Shown: in pieces, positions 1 through 7,530 of the stretch | Numbering within the stretch: position 1 is the first letter of the stretch | Layout: every line of letters starts with the position of its first letter | NCBI GenBank assembly: GCA_035288785.1 | Contig: DATDZF010000104.1 | Location: 1-14,057 of the forward strand | Reading direction: 5' to 3' | From: JACRGC01 sp035288785 | Lineage (GTDB): Archaea > Micrarchaeota > Micrarchaeia > Norongarragalinales > SBBD01 | DNA length: 14,057 nucleotides | Notes under the pieces: model-generated | Database searches by the model: none | Told to the model about the DNA's origin: nothing | What the model saw: the letters and a program-made list of their open reading frames with translations, nothing else | Translations under genes and position numbers: made by a program

Positions 1-1
1 A

Positions 2-268
2 ATACTAACACCATCGGATTTGCCCAAAATGGGGGAGGGGGATATCCTCGTTGCCCAGGCAACAAACCCGGATGTGGTGCCGGCGATGAAGAAGGCAGCC
101 GCGATTGTTACGAATACAGGGGGGATAACGTGCCATGCAGCGATTGTGAGCCGGGAGCTTGGGATTCCCTGCATTGTGGGCACAAAGATCGCAACGGACG
201 TCCTTAAGGATGGGATGGTAGTCGAAGTGGATGCGACGAAAGGGATTGTAAAAATTTTGAAGAAGTAA
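2..268 (+). CDS. PEP-utilizing (phosphohistidine) swivel-domain protein, 3' end only
   Basis: Only the last 88 residues lie in the window; the reading frame is open to the left edge, so the TTG at 20 is an internal codon and not a start. What is visible is the swivelling phosphohistidine domain of the PEP synthase/PPDK superfamily, with the signature TNTGGITCHAAIVSREL and the phospho-accepting His encoded at 134-136. In E. coli PpsA and PPDK this domain carries phosphate between the ATP site and the PEP/pyruvate site. Here the protein stops about 43 residues after the His, so no TIM barrel follows. The same ending occurs in the four downstream paralogs, which suggests a similar missing N-terminal half of about 400 residues; a longer PEP synthase-like N-terminus cannot be ruled out. 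The domain call is firm, the full gene identity is not. Confidence 0.9.
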   Translation: MLTPSDLPKMGEGDILVAQATNPDVVPAMKKAAAIVTNTGGITCHAAIVSRELGIPCIVGTKIATDVLKDGMVVEVDATKGIVKILKK

Positions 269-298
269 TATGATCTAGGCCTTATGCAGAAAGTGGGA

Positions 299-311
299 TT
301 GTAATAATAAT
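299..311 (+). promoter_or_regulatory. possible TATA-like element upstream of the paralog operon
   Basis: The 59-nt gap between the first and second paralogs contains an AT-rich run (TTGTAATAATAAT) about 20-28 nt ahead of the ATG at 328. It could be a TATA box for a short-leader transcript, or the operon may simply continue from upstream. A weak GTGA lies 8 nt before the ATG. The evidence is base composition and spacing only. Confidence 0.3.
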
Positions 312-327
312 CAAAAAGTGAAAATTC

Positions 328-1866
328 ATGAAGTGGGAAATTTTGCAGGAACGCGAAGGCGGATATTGGCCGCTGGGGCCTTCGATATTGGCCATCATGG
401 ACGCGTTCAGTTCTGCCTCGGAGGTATCGTTGGGGGAGAGCTACGGCGAGTCGCTGCTCCTCATGTTCAAGAACACCAGCAAATTCTGCCTCCCAGCTGA
501 TAAATGGAAAATTATCGGCAGACGATCTGTGGCAAGGATAGAAAAAAATCCGGAAATATTGGAGCAGCACAGGGCAATATTCAGGAACATGCTTGTAAAA
601 TTCAGGGCGCATACGGCAAAATTCGAACCTGCAAGGCTCGTGAAATTCGCTAACGAGGAGTTATGGAGGCTCTACGGGACATATTATAGTTTGTTTCTGG
701 AGGTTTACCCGTGGGGAGAACCCCTTCCGTACGCTATCCGCGACGAGATCGCCGACAAGCTTGAGAAATACCTGCGCGGAGTGCTGAAAAAGAGCGGGGA
801 GGAGAACAGGTTCGGTGAATTCTACAGCCTCCTGAATACCCCGAAAGAAAAACCCTTCACTGCCATGGAGGAGGAGGGGATCCTGAAAATAATCCTGGAG
901 ATAGAGGGAGATCGGGACGCGCTGAAGCTGTTCAAAAATGCAGATGGGGCCCCGGATATTGCAAGGCAGCTAGACAAATTCCCAAAAATACGGGACCGCA
1001 TAAGGAGGCATGCGAAAGAATTCGCATGGGTGCCTTATGATTACGGCGGCATCTGCGATCCATGGGATGAAGGCCATTTCATCTCTGTGCTAAGGGAAAT
1101 GGTGAAGGGCTATTTCAATGCTAGAAGGCGGCTGGATGATCTTCGGGACTATTACGACACCATCGGGTCAAGGCAGGAGCAGCTTTTTGAAAAGCTTAGG
1201 ATCGATAGCCATCACAGGATGCTTTTTAGGGCGACCCAGGAAAGCACATTCATGGTCGATAATAAAAAGGAGGAGTTTTCCAAACTCAATTTACAGCTCC
1301 GGAATCTGGAGATCGAGATTGGAAGGAGGCTAAATCTCTCGTTAAAGCAGGTCCAATTTCTGACTCTGGAGGAAGCGGAGGCGGCATTGACCAAGAGCCA
1401 AACCATAAACCACCAAATCATAAATGAACGGATCGAAGGATGCATCCTCCACAGCAAGGGGGGAAAGTACAGAGTTATCCAAGGAAAGGAAATTGCTAAA
1501 TTTCTGGAAAAGGAGGGTTTGAATGTTAAAATCGAGCAAGTAATCGAGCTGAAAGGGGTTTGTGCGTGCGGAGGGGCCGCAATCGGGAAGGCGCGGATAA
1601 TAAGGAAAGCTAGCGACATCGGGAAGCTGAAATACGGGGAAATCCTGATTACGGCAATGACGACGCCAGAGTTTGTGGTTGGAATGAAAAAGGCGGCCGC
1701 CGTGGTTACGAATGAGGGCGGGATCACATCGCACGCCGCAATTGTGAGCCGGGAGCTGAACATCCCCTGCGTAATTGGCACGAAAATATCCACGGAAGTA
1801 TTCCGGGACGGCGATATATTGGAGGTTAAGGCATCCCATGGGATCGTCAGAAGAGTGGTGAAATGA
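328..1866 (+). CDS. PEP-utilizing mobile-domain protein, paralog 2
   Basis: The protein has 512 residues. The last ~110 form a phosphohistidine swivel domain (TNEGGITSHAAIVSREL, phospho-acceptor His469), as in PEP synthase and PPDK. The first ~400 residues are mostly helical by appearance and show no ATP-grasp motif. They share landmarks with the other paralogs: an early QEREGG near residue 9, an LLNTPKEKPF segment, an H-x4-F/Y-x-W motif (His228, HAKEFAWVPYDY), and a DNKKEEF box. This resembles the helical linker plus His-domain part of rifampin phosphotransferase-like proteins with the ATP-binding part absent. The natural inference is a phosphotransfer subunit that needs an ATP-grasp partner made elsewhere; the substrate is unknown. 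ATG 328 is chosen because it precedes the N-terminal segment shared with paralog 3. Its stop overlaps the next start (ATGA), indicating coupled translation. Confidence 0.85.
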   Translation: MKWEILQEREGGYWPLGPSILAIMDAFSSASEVSLGESYGESLLLMFKNTSKFCLPADKWKIIGRRSVARIEKNPEILEQHRAIFRNMLVKFRAHTAKFEPARLVKFANEELWRLYGTYYSLFLEVYPWGEPLPYAIRDEIADKLEKYLRGVLKKSGEENRFGEFYSLLNTPKEKPFTAMEEEGILKIILEIEGDRDALKLFKNADGAPDIARQLDKFPKIRDRIRRHAKEFAWVPYDYGGICDPWDEGHFISVLREMVKGYFNARRRLDDLRDYYDTIGSRQEQLFEKLRIDSHHRMLFRATQESTFMVDNKKEEFSKLNLQLRNLEIEIGRRLNLSLKQVQFLTLEEAEAALTKSQTINHQIINERIEGCILHSKGGKYRVIQGKEIAKFLEKEGLNVKIEQVIELKGVCACGGAAIGKARIIRKASDIGKLKYGEILITAMTTPEFVVGMKKAAAVVTNEGGITSHAAIVSRELNIPCVIGTKISTEVFRDGDILEVKASHGIVRRVVK

Positions 1867-3350
1867 TGGGCTGGATATTGGTGCAGGAAAGGGAGGAGGG
1901 ATTTCCCTTGCATATGCTCTACACGCCGGTGGCCACCTATTCCGGCAGGGTCGAGGATGCAATCGGTACGAACTTGGGAAATGCGGCAATCATCTTCGGA
2001 AAAAACGGTAAATTCGAGGCTTTCTTCAAAGGGGAGAACGTCAAGGTCGCTGAGAAGTATGCGTACTCAAGCGTGCTCGGGAACCCGGACCTCCCGAGGA
2101 AACTTGCCCGCATATTCAGTAGTAAAATCAGGAAGCTCCTCAAAAAGGCGGGGAGACTGGGATCCGCGGATTTTTCAAAATTATCGAATTCGGAGCTAGC
2201 AGGCAGAATCACGGAATTCTGGCGCGATTACGGTGATTCGTATATATACAGCGAGCCCCTCGCATGGATCCTCAAGGATATCCTGGGCCAGCATGCGGAA
2301 CGGGATGTAAAAAATGCGCTCTCAAAGCGGGGGCGCGGGAAGGAATTCGGGCGCATATTTGGGCTCCTGATCGCGCCGGCAGAAAAGCCATTCGCCACAC
2401 GCGAGGAGGAATCACTCCTGAGGATTGTTTCCAAAATCAAGCAGTCAGGGAGCGCCCGGGCATTCGCGGGGAACGGATCGCTCCCTGCAGCAATAGGAAA
2501 AATGTTCCGCAGGCACGAAAGGGAATATTTCTGGGTTCCGTTCGATTACGCGGGGGTAATTTGGGACGAGGACCAATACAAGGAGGCTGCCAGACAGCTG
2601 ATCACGCAAGGATTCGATTCAGCCAAGCGACTTGCGGAGATGGATTCGTACTATAAGGGCATTGTCGGAAGGCAGCGGCAACTCGAAAGATTCCTGAAAT
2701 TGAATGATAAGACCCGCATTGCCCTCGATGCGATCAGGGTCACCGGATTCATGATGGATTACAAGAAGGAATGCTTCACGAAAGCCCATTACGCATACAG
2801 GAGTTTGCTTCTCGCTGCCGCGGGCAGGCTTGGATGGTCCATGGGGCAGGCCTATTCAGTAACGCCTGGGGAACTGACTGGCGCGCTGAACGGCAATCCG
2901 ATTAAACCCGATTCGGACGCTACCAGGGTCCTCTACATGTGGGGGCACAACGCGAGAGTTCTGGACGGGACGCGAGGCAAAGCCTTCCTTAGGAAGGAGG
3001 GCCTGGCAGCCAAATTGCAGGGCGAAGCAACGGAGCTCAAGGGAACGTGCGCATGTGCGGGAACGGTGAAGGGACCGGCGAAAATTATTTTGACGGCCAA
3101 GGATCTGCATAGATTGAAGCAGGGCGATGTGCTCGTGACCATCATGACTACGCCAGATTTCGTTAGGGGGATGAAGCGGGCCGGCGCGATCGTCACGAAC
3201 GACGGGGGGATAACGTGCCACGCGGCCATAGTCTCCCGCGAATTCAACATACCGTGCGTGGTCGGAACCAGGGTTGCCACAAAGGTTTTCAGGGATGGCG
3301 ACATCCTTGAGGTAAAGGCCGCACACGGGGTTGTCCGGAAGGTAAAATGA
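1863..3350 (+). CDS. PEP-utilizing mobile-domain protein, paralog 3
   Basis: The protein has 495 residues and the same plan as its upstream neighbour. The N-terminus (WILVQEREEG) closely matches that of paralog 2, a helical middle part carries LLIAPAEKPF, HEREYFWVPFDY (His218) and DYKKECF, and the C-terminal phosphohistidine domain carries TNDGGITCHAAIVSREF with His453. The residue before the active His is Cys, as in PEP synthase, while paralogs 2, 4 and 5 have Ser, as in PPDK. No ATP-grasp or TIM-barrel domain is visible, so by itself it is unlikely to be a complete dikinase. It starts with an ATGA overlap on the previous gene (a second ATG lies 3 nt further on) and ends with an ATGA overlap into the next. 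It is the closest relative of paralog 2 in the window, probably a tandem duplicate. Confidence 0.85.
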   Translation: MMGWILVQEREEGFPLHMLYTPVATYSGRVEDAIGTNLGNAAIIFGKNGKFEAFFKGENVKVAEKYAYSSVLGNPDLPRKLARIFSSKIRKLLKKAGRLGSADFSKLSNSELAGRITEFWRDYGDSYIYSEPLAWILKDILGQHAERDVKNALSKRGRGKEFGRIFGLLIAPAEKPFATREEESLLRIVSKIKQSGSARAFAGNGSLPAAIGKMFRRHEREYFWVPFDYAGVIWDEDQYKEAARQLITQGFDSAKRLAEMDSYYKGIVGRQRQLERFLKLNDKTRIALDAIRVTGFMMDYKKECFTKAHYAYRSLLLAAAGRLGWSMGQAYSVTPGELTGALNGNPIKPDSDATRVLYMWGHNARVLDGTRGKAFLRKEGLAAKLQGEATELKGTCACAGTVKGPAKIILTAKDLHRLKQGDVLVTIMTTPDFVRGMKRAGAIVTNDGGITCHAAIVSREFNIPCVVGTRVATKVFRDGDILEVKAAHGVVRKVK

Positions 3351-4963
3351 ATGAATTAGCGATAATGGGGAATGGCAAAGTCCGTCTTATCAGGAAAGGG
3401 ATGAAAATTATGGTTGATTTCAGCCAATTTAAGGGAAGGAAGAATTACGTGCAGGCAACCGAATCGGTGATCCAGCTCATCTGGATCCCGGGTGTTGCCA
3501 CCGGCAGGCTCCTAAGGGATAGGCTCGGGATAGGGTACGATTCCATAATTGGCATTTTCAGGAACGACTTCACCCAGTGGCTGTATGATGAGGCGGATTT
3601 GAAGAAGCTTACGGAATTTGTCATGGAAAAACAGGGAAAGGATGGCAGCTACATCGAGGGCCTTATAAGATTATGGAAGAGGACGGACTTGAGAAAGTTC
3701 GAGGTCGAGTGTAAAAGGTTGGATGGGGTCAAATTTGGGGAAATTCCGGACGAAAAGCTGTTGCAGCTTTACAATGAATATGTTGCCGCGTATTATGCCG
3801 AATGGGCGATCCCAATTGTGGCAGATGCCATCAGCCTCCATTCGGAAAGCCTTGCAAGGCATGAGCTGATCCGCCTTTTGAAATCGCTTGGACGGCAAAA
3901 GGAGTTCTCGGGGCATTTCCCGATATTGACAGCGCCAATAGGCATGTCGTTTGCAAACGAGGAGAGGATGGACCTGCTCAAAATCCTTGGGAAAGCCCAA
4001 AAAATGCCGATAGGAAGGGAAATGTGCAAGAAGGGGAAGGTCGAGCGAATAAAACAAAGGGATCTTGAAATTAGATTGCTTCGCAAACCCATTATTTTTT
4101 CCCTCCTTAAAATCCACGCCCAAAAATACCACTGGATACGCAACAGCTACCTGATGGCAAGGAACCTTGGGCCGGCTGATTTTGCATCTGAATTGGCCGA
4201 ATTGCTCATTGAGGGAAGGGATGCGGAAGTGGAAATGGGGAAAACAAGGAAATCCCTCAAAATTGCGAAATCGGAAAAGGCAAAAGCAATAAGGATTCTT
4301 GGGGTTGCCGGCAAGCTCGCCCTTGTTTTGGGAATAATCGAAAAATTCGCAAGCTGGCAGGACGAGAGGAAAAAATACAACCTTATTGGGGACCACTACC
4401 TCTATAATTTCCTGGTGGAGATTGCGAAGAGGATGGGCGTCGGCTACTATGATGTTGCGTATTCCACCCCAGAGGAGCTTGCGGAATGGTTCGGAAGGGG
4501 CAAAATCGATGTTAAATTACTCAGGACGAGGCGCAAATTCGGCGCAATGATCGTCAGCACTTGCATCACGGGCGTATATTGCGGCAAGGATGCCGCAAAA
4601 CTTGAAAAGATATTGAAGCTTGAGAAGGGCTCTTCGGTCTCTGATGTTCGGGGGCAATGCGCCTCAATCGGGAGGGTGGAGGGGTTCGTGAAAATTGTGA
4701 ACAACAGCAGGGAAATGGATAAAATGCGCAAGGGCGACATCCTGGTCAGCAGCATGACGAGACCTGAACTCGTTCCCGCAATGAAAAAGGCCGCGGCCAT
4801 AGTGACGGATGAAGGGGGGATCACCTCCCATGCGGCAATAGTTAGCCGGGAACTTGGGATCCCATGCATCATCGGCACCAAGGTTGCGACGAAGGTTTTC
4901 AAGGACGGCGATTTTGTGGAGGTAAATGCGAACCACGGAGTGATACGGAAGGTGGAAAAATAA
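3347..4963 (+). CDS. PEP-utilizing mobile-domain protein, paralog 4 (divergent N-terminus)
   Basis: At 538 residues this is the longest paralog. Its N-terminal ~150 residues lack the QEREGG-type opening of paralogs 2 and 3. The central landmarks remain (LTAPIGMSFANEER, HAQKYHWI with His257, DERKKY) and the C-terminal swivel domain is intact (TDEGGITSHAAIVSREL, His495). A Lys/Arg-rich insert precedes the H-x3-Y-x-W motif. It has no ATP-grasp or PEP-binding barrel. The first ATG overlaps the preceding stop (ATGA); other in-frame ATGs lie at codons 7, 19 and 22, so a slightly shorter protein is possible. Its TAA overlaps the ATG of the HAD gene by one base. The strongly conserved last 100 residues and divergent N-terminus suggest a shared phosphate donor with a different acceptor or partner; that is an inference. 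Confidence 0.84.
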   Translation: MNELAIMGNGKVRLIRKGMKIMVDFSQFKGRKNYVQATESVIQLIWIPGVATGRLLRDRLGIGYDSIIGIFRNDFTQWLYDEADLKKLTEFVMEKQGKDGSYIEGLIRLWKRTDLRKFEVECKRLDGVKFGEIPDEKLLQLYNEYVAAYYAEWAIPIVADAISLHSESLARHELIRLLKSLGRQKEFSGHFPILTAPIGMSFANEERMDLLKILGKAQKMPIGREMCKKGKVERIKQRDLEIRLLRKPIIFSLLKIHAQKYHWIRNSYLMARNLGPADFASELAELLIEGRDAEVEMGKTRKSLKIAKSEKAKAIRILGVAGKLALVLGIIEKFASWQDERKKYNLIGDHYLYNFLVEIAKRMGVGYYDVAYSTPEELAEWFGRGKIDVKLLRTRRKFGAMIVSTCITGVYCGKDAAKLEKILKLEKGSSVSDVRGQCASIGRVEGFVKIVNNSREMDKMRKGDILVSSMTRPELVPAMKKAAAIVTDEGGITSHAAIVSRELGIPCIIGTKVATKVFKDGDFVEVNANHGVIRKVEK

Positions 4964-5871
4964 TGGATTTAGAACAAAAAATCTCCGATTTGATTGGGCA
5001 CTCTGGGAAGGCACCAAAATTTCCCGCAAGATTGGCAAGGAAGGCTGCCTTGTACGATTTCAACGGCACGCTCGTCTCGGACATGAAGGGCTCCGGAATG
5101 GATAATTATGAAACGAAGCTAAGGCAGGCATTTGGCCCACTGCGCGAGATGGAGGATGGGGAAATCATCAAGGCATTTGGGAAAAACGGAATCACAATTA
5201 GGGGATTGGGGAAAAAAGGAGTCGGAATTGAAGGAAATAAAAGAAAGGACAAAAATTTGGCAAAACCACTTGCCGAATCAATAATCTCAATCATCAAATC
5301 CCCCAAAAGAGGGACAAAGGCAAGGGAAATATATTACGATTTCCTGGAGCTGGCTGTTGAAAGGGGCGAAATTTCGATGGAGCCATTCCCGGATGCATTC
5401 GCCAAGGGGAATTGCATTGAAAAGGATCGAAAGGCCGGCCTTAGCATCATTTCCCTTTCCCGCGGGACGGACAGGCTGCTGCAAAAGAGCATCGATGCAA
5501 GCGGCACACGCGGGATAATCAGCAAGATGTACTCGACAATCCCATATGGGGGGGAGAAAACGGCGGAATGCTATTACCGTTTTTTCATCGAGCTAATGAA
5601 TAAAGGCACGCTCATCGTCAAGTGCTACGAGGACGAATTGGCGAATGTGGAGGGGATGATGGTTGCAGACATGGCACTGGCAATAAAAATGGGGCTAGGG
5701 GCGCCTCCGTTCAAAATCATCTGGATTGATAGAGTGAAAAATTGCAGGAAAGCGGATCAGATTGAAAAAATTCGCAAATTGGGGGAGTTTTATTCGGGAA
5801 ATGCGCGCAGATATGGCTGGGGGATGGAATTCAACAATATTTTCGAAATTCGCGGGGGTTTGAATGGCTGA
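4963..5871 (+). CDS. HAD-superfamily hydrolase-like protein
   Basis: The protein has 302 residues starting at the ATG in TAATG, where the previous paralog stops; longer in-frame starts lie inside that gene and are unlikely. HAD motifs are recognisable. Motif I is LYDFNGTLVSD, with nucleophile Asp32 and Asn34 where the usual acid/base Asp stands. A motif II-like segment is SIISLSRG (Ser164/Ser166). Candidate motif III lysines are Lys188 or Lys199, and an acidic motif IV-like stretch is YEDELANVEGM (Glu223, Asp224). HAD proteins hydrolyse or transfer phosphate through an aspartyl-phosphate. The Asn34 variant could mean lowered activity or an unusual substrate. The segment between motifs I and II (about residues 45-150) would be a cap domain. 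Its overlapping position inside the phosphohistidine array suggests it acts on a phosphorylated product or on the phosphocarriers themselves; this is inference. The family is fairly clear, the substrate is not. Confidence 0.72.
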   Translation: MDLEQKISDLIGHSGKAPKFPARLARKAALYDFNGTLVSDMKGSGMDNYETKLRQAFGPLREMEDGEIIKAFGKNGITIRGLGKKGVGIEGNKRKDKNLAKPLAESIISIIKSPKRGTKAREIYYDFLELAVERGEISMEPFPDAFAKGNCIEKDRKAGLSIISLSRGTDRLLQKSIDASGTRGIISKMYSTIPYGGEKTAECYYRFFIELMNKGTLIVKCYEDELANVEGMMVADMALAIKMGLGAPPFKIIWIDRVKNCRKADQIEKIRKLGEFYSGNARRYGWGMEFNNIFEIRGGLNG

Positions 5872-7303
5872 AACCAAGTGGGTCGACTGGTTCTTTGCGG
5901 CATCCGCCATGCCCCTTTATGCCGCGAGCCAAACCTCCGTGGAAATGGGGAAAACCTGGGGGGCAGGCTACGGAGTCACCATAATAACCATTGATTCTGG
6001 GAAGGGCAGGTGGAGCTCCCCGAAAGGAAAGATGCTGCAAATCGGGGAAATTGCAATCCGAAAGCTCAAGGATCCAAAATTCAAGAGGAAAGTGTGGCGC
6101 CAGTTCGAGGGCGCTTGCAGCAGCCTGGAAAAAATATTCGGGAAAATCGACCGGGAAAACCTGGCGAGTCTGGAGGACCGCAGCCTTTTCAAATTATACC
6201 GCGAGCTATATGCCGGCTACTACCGCCTGTGGGATGCAAGCATTTTCGTTGACGGCATACCCATTTACGGGGAGAGCATTTTGATTGGCCTCCATGGTGA
6301 AAAGGGCAATAAACTGACCTCGGACAAGGCAAGGCTCCTTTCGCGCCTGCTATACCCCACCAAGAAATCGTTCCTTGCAAGGGAAAACCAGGAGAGGATG
6401 GAGATTGCACGGCTTGCAGTGAAATCAAGGGATGCGAAATACGGCCAGCTTCCGGCATTCCTAAAGAGGAAGATAACAGCCCATGCACGAAAATGGTTCT
6501 GGATCGGGAACAACAACATCACATCGCAAAGGCTGGATGCGATCCATTTCTGGGAGCTCATCAGGGGAACAGGGGAGGAAAAGGCGCAAATGGCAAAGAT
6601 CGCCCTTGCAGAGCGCCTGAAAATAATTGCCGCCCTGGGCCTTCCTGCAAACGCTATCGAGCTGGTCTCCATGATGGACGAGTTCTCGTATTTCCAGGAC
6701 AGGCGCAAGGAATACTGGATTAGGGCAATTGGCTACCTCGATGAAGTGCTTTTCGAGATCGGCAAGCGGAAGGGATATCCTAAAAGCGCGCTCAAGAACG
6801 CATTCCCATGGGAAATTGGCCAGCTGGAATCGGGGAAGCGGATTTCCAGAGAAGAGTTGAATGCGCGCTCCAGGTTCTCAATAACAATCTATCGCGGAAA
6901 AATACCCCAAATCCTTGTTGGCAATAAGGCCCGCAGGAAATACGGGGAATATTTCGGGGGAGAGGCGCTTAACGAAGAGCTGGTCGAGCTCCACGGGATT
7001 TGCGCTTGCGCTGGCAAGGTTATTGGCAGGGCGGCAATACTAACTAGCGCCAGGGACGTGCCAAAATTGAAAGCGGGCGACATCATGATTGCGCCCTCAA
7101 CAGATCCCGAGTATATTGTTGCCATGAAGAAGGCGGCGGCAATTGTGACTGATGAGGGGGGGATCACCTCCCATGCGGCAATTGTGAGCCGGGAGCTGGG
7201 GATCCCATGCCTTGTTGGAACGAAACATGCAACGAAAGTGTTCAGGAATGGGGAAATGGTTGAGCTGGATGCAAATCATGGAGTGATACGGAGGCTCAAA
7301 TGA
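5864..7303 (+). CDS. PEP-utilizing mobile-domain protein, paralog 5
   Basis: The protein has 479 residues. Its helical N-terminal part has the family landmarks LLYPTKKSFLARENQ, HARKWFWIGNN (His207) and FQDRRKEYW, and its C-terminal phosphohistidine domain carries TDEGGITSHAAIVSREL with His437. The opening (TKWVDWFFAASAMPLY) keeps only a faint resemblance to that of paralogs 2 and 3. It lacks ATP-grasp and pyruvate-barrel domains like the others. Its ATG lies 8 nt inside the end of the HAD gene, which argues for coupled expression. The swivel-domain DNA is close to that of paralog 4, with runs of identity around the active His, compatible with recent duplication or gene conversion. The final 83 bp before the last codons are repeated exactly 142 bp downstream. 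It is the last gene of the operon. Confidence 0.85.
   Translation: MAETKWVDWFFAASAMPLYAASQTSVEMGKTWGAGYGVTIITIDSGKGRWSSPKGKMLQIGEIAIRKLKDPKFKRKVWRQFEGACSSLEKIFGKIDRENLASLEDRSLFKLYRELYAGYYRLWDASIFVDGIPIYGESILIGLHGEKGNKLTSDKARLLSRLLYPTKKSFLARENQERMEIARLAVKSRDAKYGQLPAFLKRKITAHARKWFWIGNNNITSQRLDAIHFWELIRGTGEEKAQMAKIALAERLKIIAALGLPANAIELVSMMDEFSYFQDRRKEYWIRAIGYLDEVLFEIGKRKGYPKSALKNAFPWEIGQLESGKRISREELNARSRFSITIYRGKIPQILVGNKARRKYGEYFGGEALNEELVELHGICACAGKVIGRAAILTSARDVPKLKAGDIMIAPSTDPEYIVAMKKAAAIVTDEGGITSHAAIVSRELGIPCLVGTKHATKVFRNGEMVELDANHGVIRRLK
7214..7296 (+). repeat. 83-bp direct repeat, copy 1 (inside paralog 5)
   Basis: These bases, encoding the C-terminal residues of paralog 5 from VGTKHATK to GVIRRL, are identical to 7356-7438. 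The match continues at the protein level to the stop: CTC AAA TGA here against CTT AAG TAA in the second copy, all synonymous. Confidence 0.95.
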
Positions 7304-7313
7304 GGAAAGGTGG

Positions 7314-7359
7314 CGGCGACACGTGGAGGGAAACCTGGGTTTCCCTTGGGGTGTCGTTG
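7314..7359 (+). other. strong hairpin between the two repeat copies
   Basis: A nested inverted repeat: the outer arms CGACAC (7317-7322) and GTGTCG (7351-7356) extend by two G-U pairs and one C-G pair on RNA, and the inner arms AGGGAAAC (7327-7334) and GTTTCCCT (7339-7346) enclose a 4-nt loop. Its 3' arm runs into the first base of the second repeat copy. No T-run follows, so it is not a typical terminator; it might stabilise the 3' end of the operon mRNA or mark the junction of a rearrangement. Confidence 0.75.
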
Positions 7360-7445
7360 GAACGAAACATGCAACGAAAGTGTTCAGGAATGGGGAAATG
7401 GTTGAGCTGGATGCAAATCATGGAGTGATACGGAGGCTTAAGTAA
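7356..7445 (+). pseudogene. orphan 3'-end fragment of a phosphohistidine-domain gene (repeat copy 2)
   Basis: The fragment encodes the last 29 residues of the swivel domain (from VGTKHATK to RRLK) and a TAA stop, with no start codon and without the active-site His. It is shifted by 142 bp, so it lies in a different frame from paralog 5 and cannot be reached by readthrough. Its first 83 bp equal 7214-7296 exactly and the last three codons differ only synonymously. It looks like the remnant of a further, nearly identical paralog that was deleted, or of a partial tandem duplication. Confidence 0.8.
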
Positions 7446-7471
7446 AGAATTAATCTAGTTGGAACTGATTG

Positions 7472-7517
7472 GTTTGAAAAAATAAAATAAAAAAATAAGG
7501 AAAGGGGGCCTAGCCCC
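7472..7517 (-). terminator. terminator of the first YIP1-like gene
   Basis: Read on the minus strand just after the stop of the 7531-8145 gene, there is a GGGGC-CTA-GCCCC type stem (7505-7517) followed by a long T-rich run (complement of 7472-7502). This is a good archaeal termination signal, and it also separates the gene from the convergent operon. Confidence 0.65.
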
Positions 7518-7530
7518 AAAACTAATCTGC

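Noticed and set aside
20..268. A complete 82-residue gene starting at TTG 20
   Set aside because: The frame is open to base 2 and the upstream codons continue the conserved swivel domain, so this is the end of a longer gene.
1212..1989. Long open frames on the minus strand opposite paralogs 2 and 3
   Set aside because: They are shadows of conserved coding sequence, with no recognisable protein features or upstream signals; similar antisense frames lie opposite paralogs 4 and 5.
4864..4962. Extended N-terminus of the HAD gene
   Set aside because: This stretch lies fully inside the conserved coding end of paralog 4; the ATG in TAATG at 4963 is the expected coupled start and leaves motif I at a normal position.
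7314..7359. Intrinsic terminator of the paralog operon
   Set aside because: The hairpin is strong but is followed by coding-like repeat sequence rather than a T-run, so termination cannot be claimed.
7214..7438. CRISPR-like repeat
   Set aside because: There are only two copies, 83 bp long and inside coding sequence; no regular array, and no cas gene is present.
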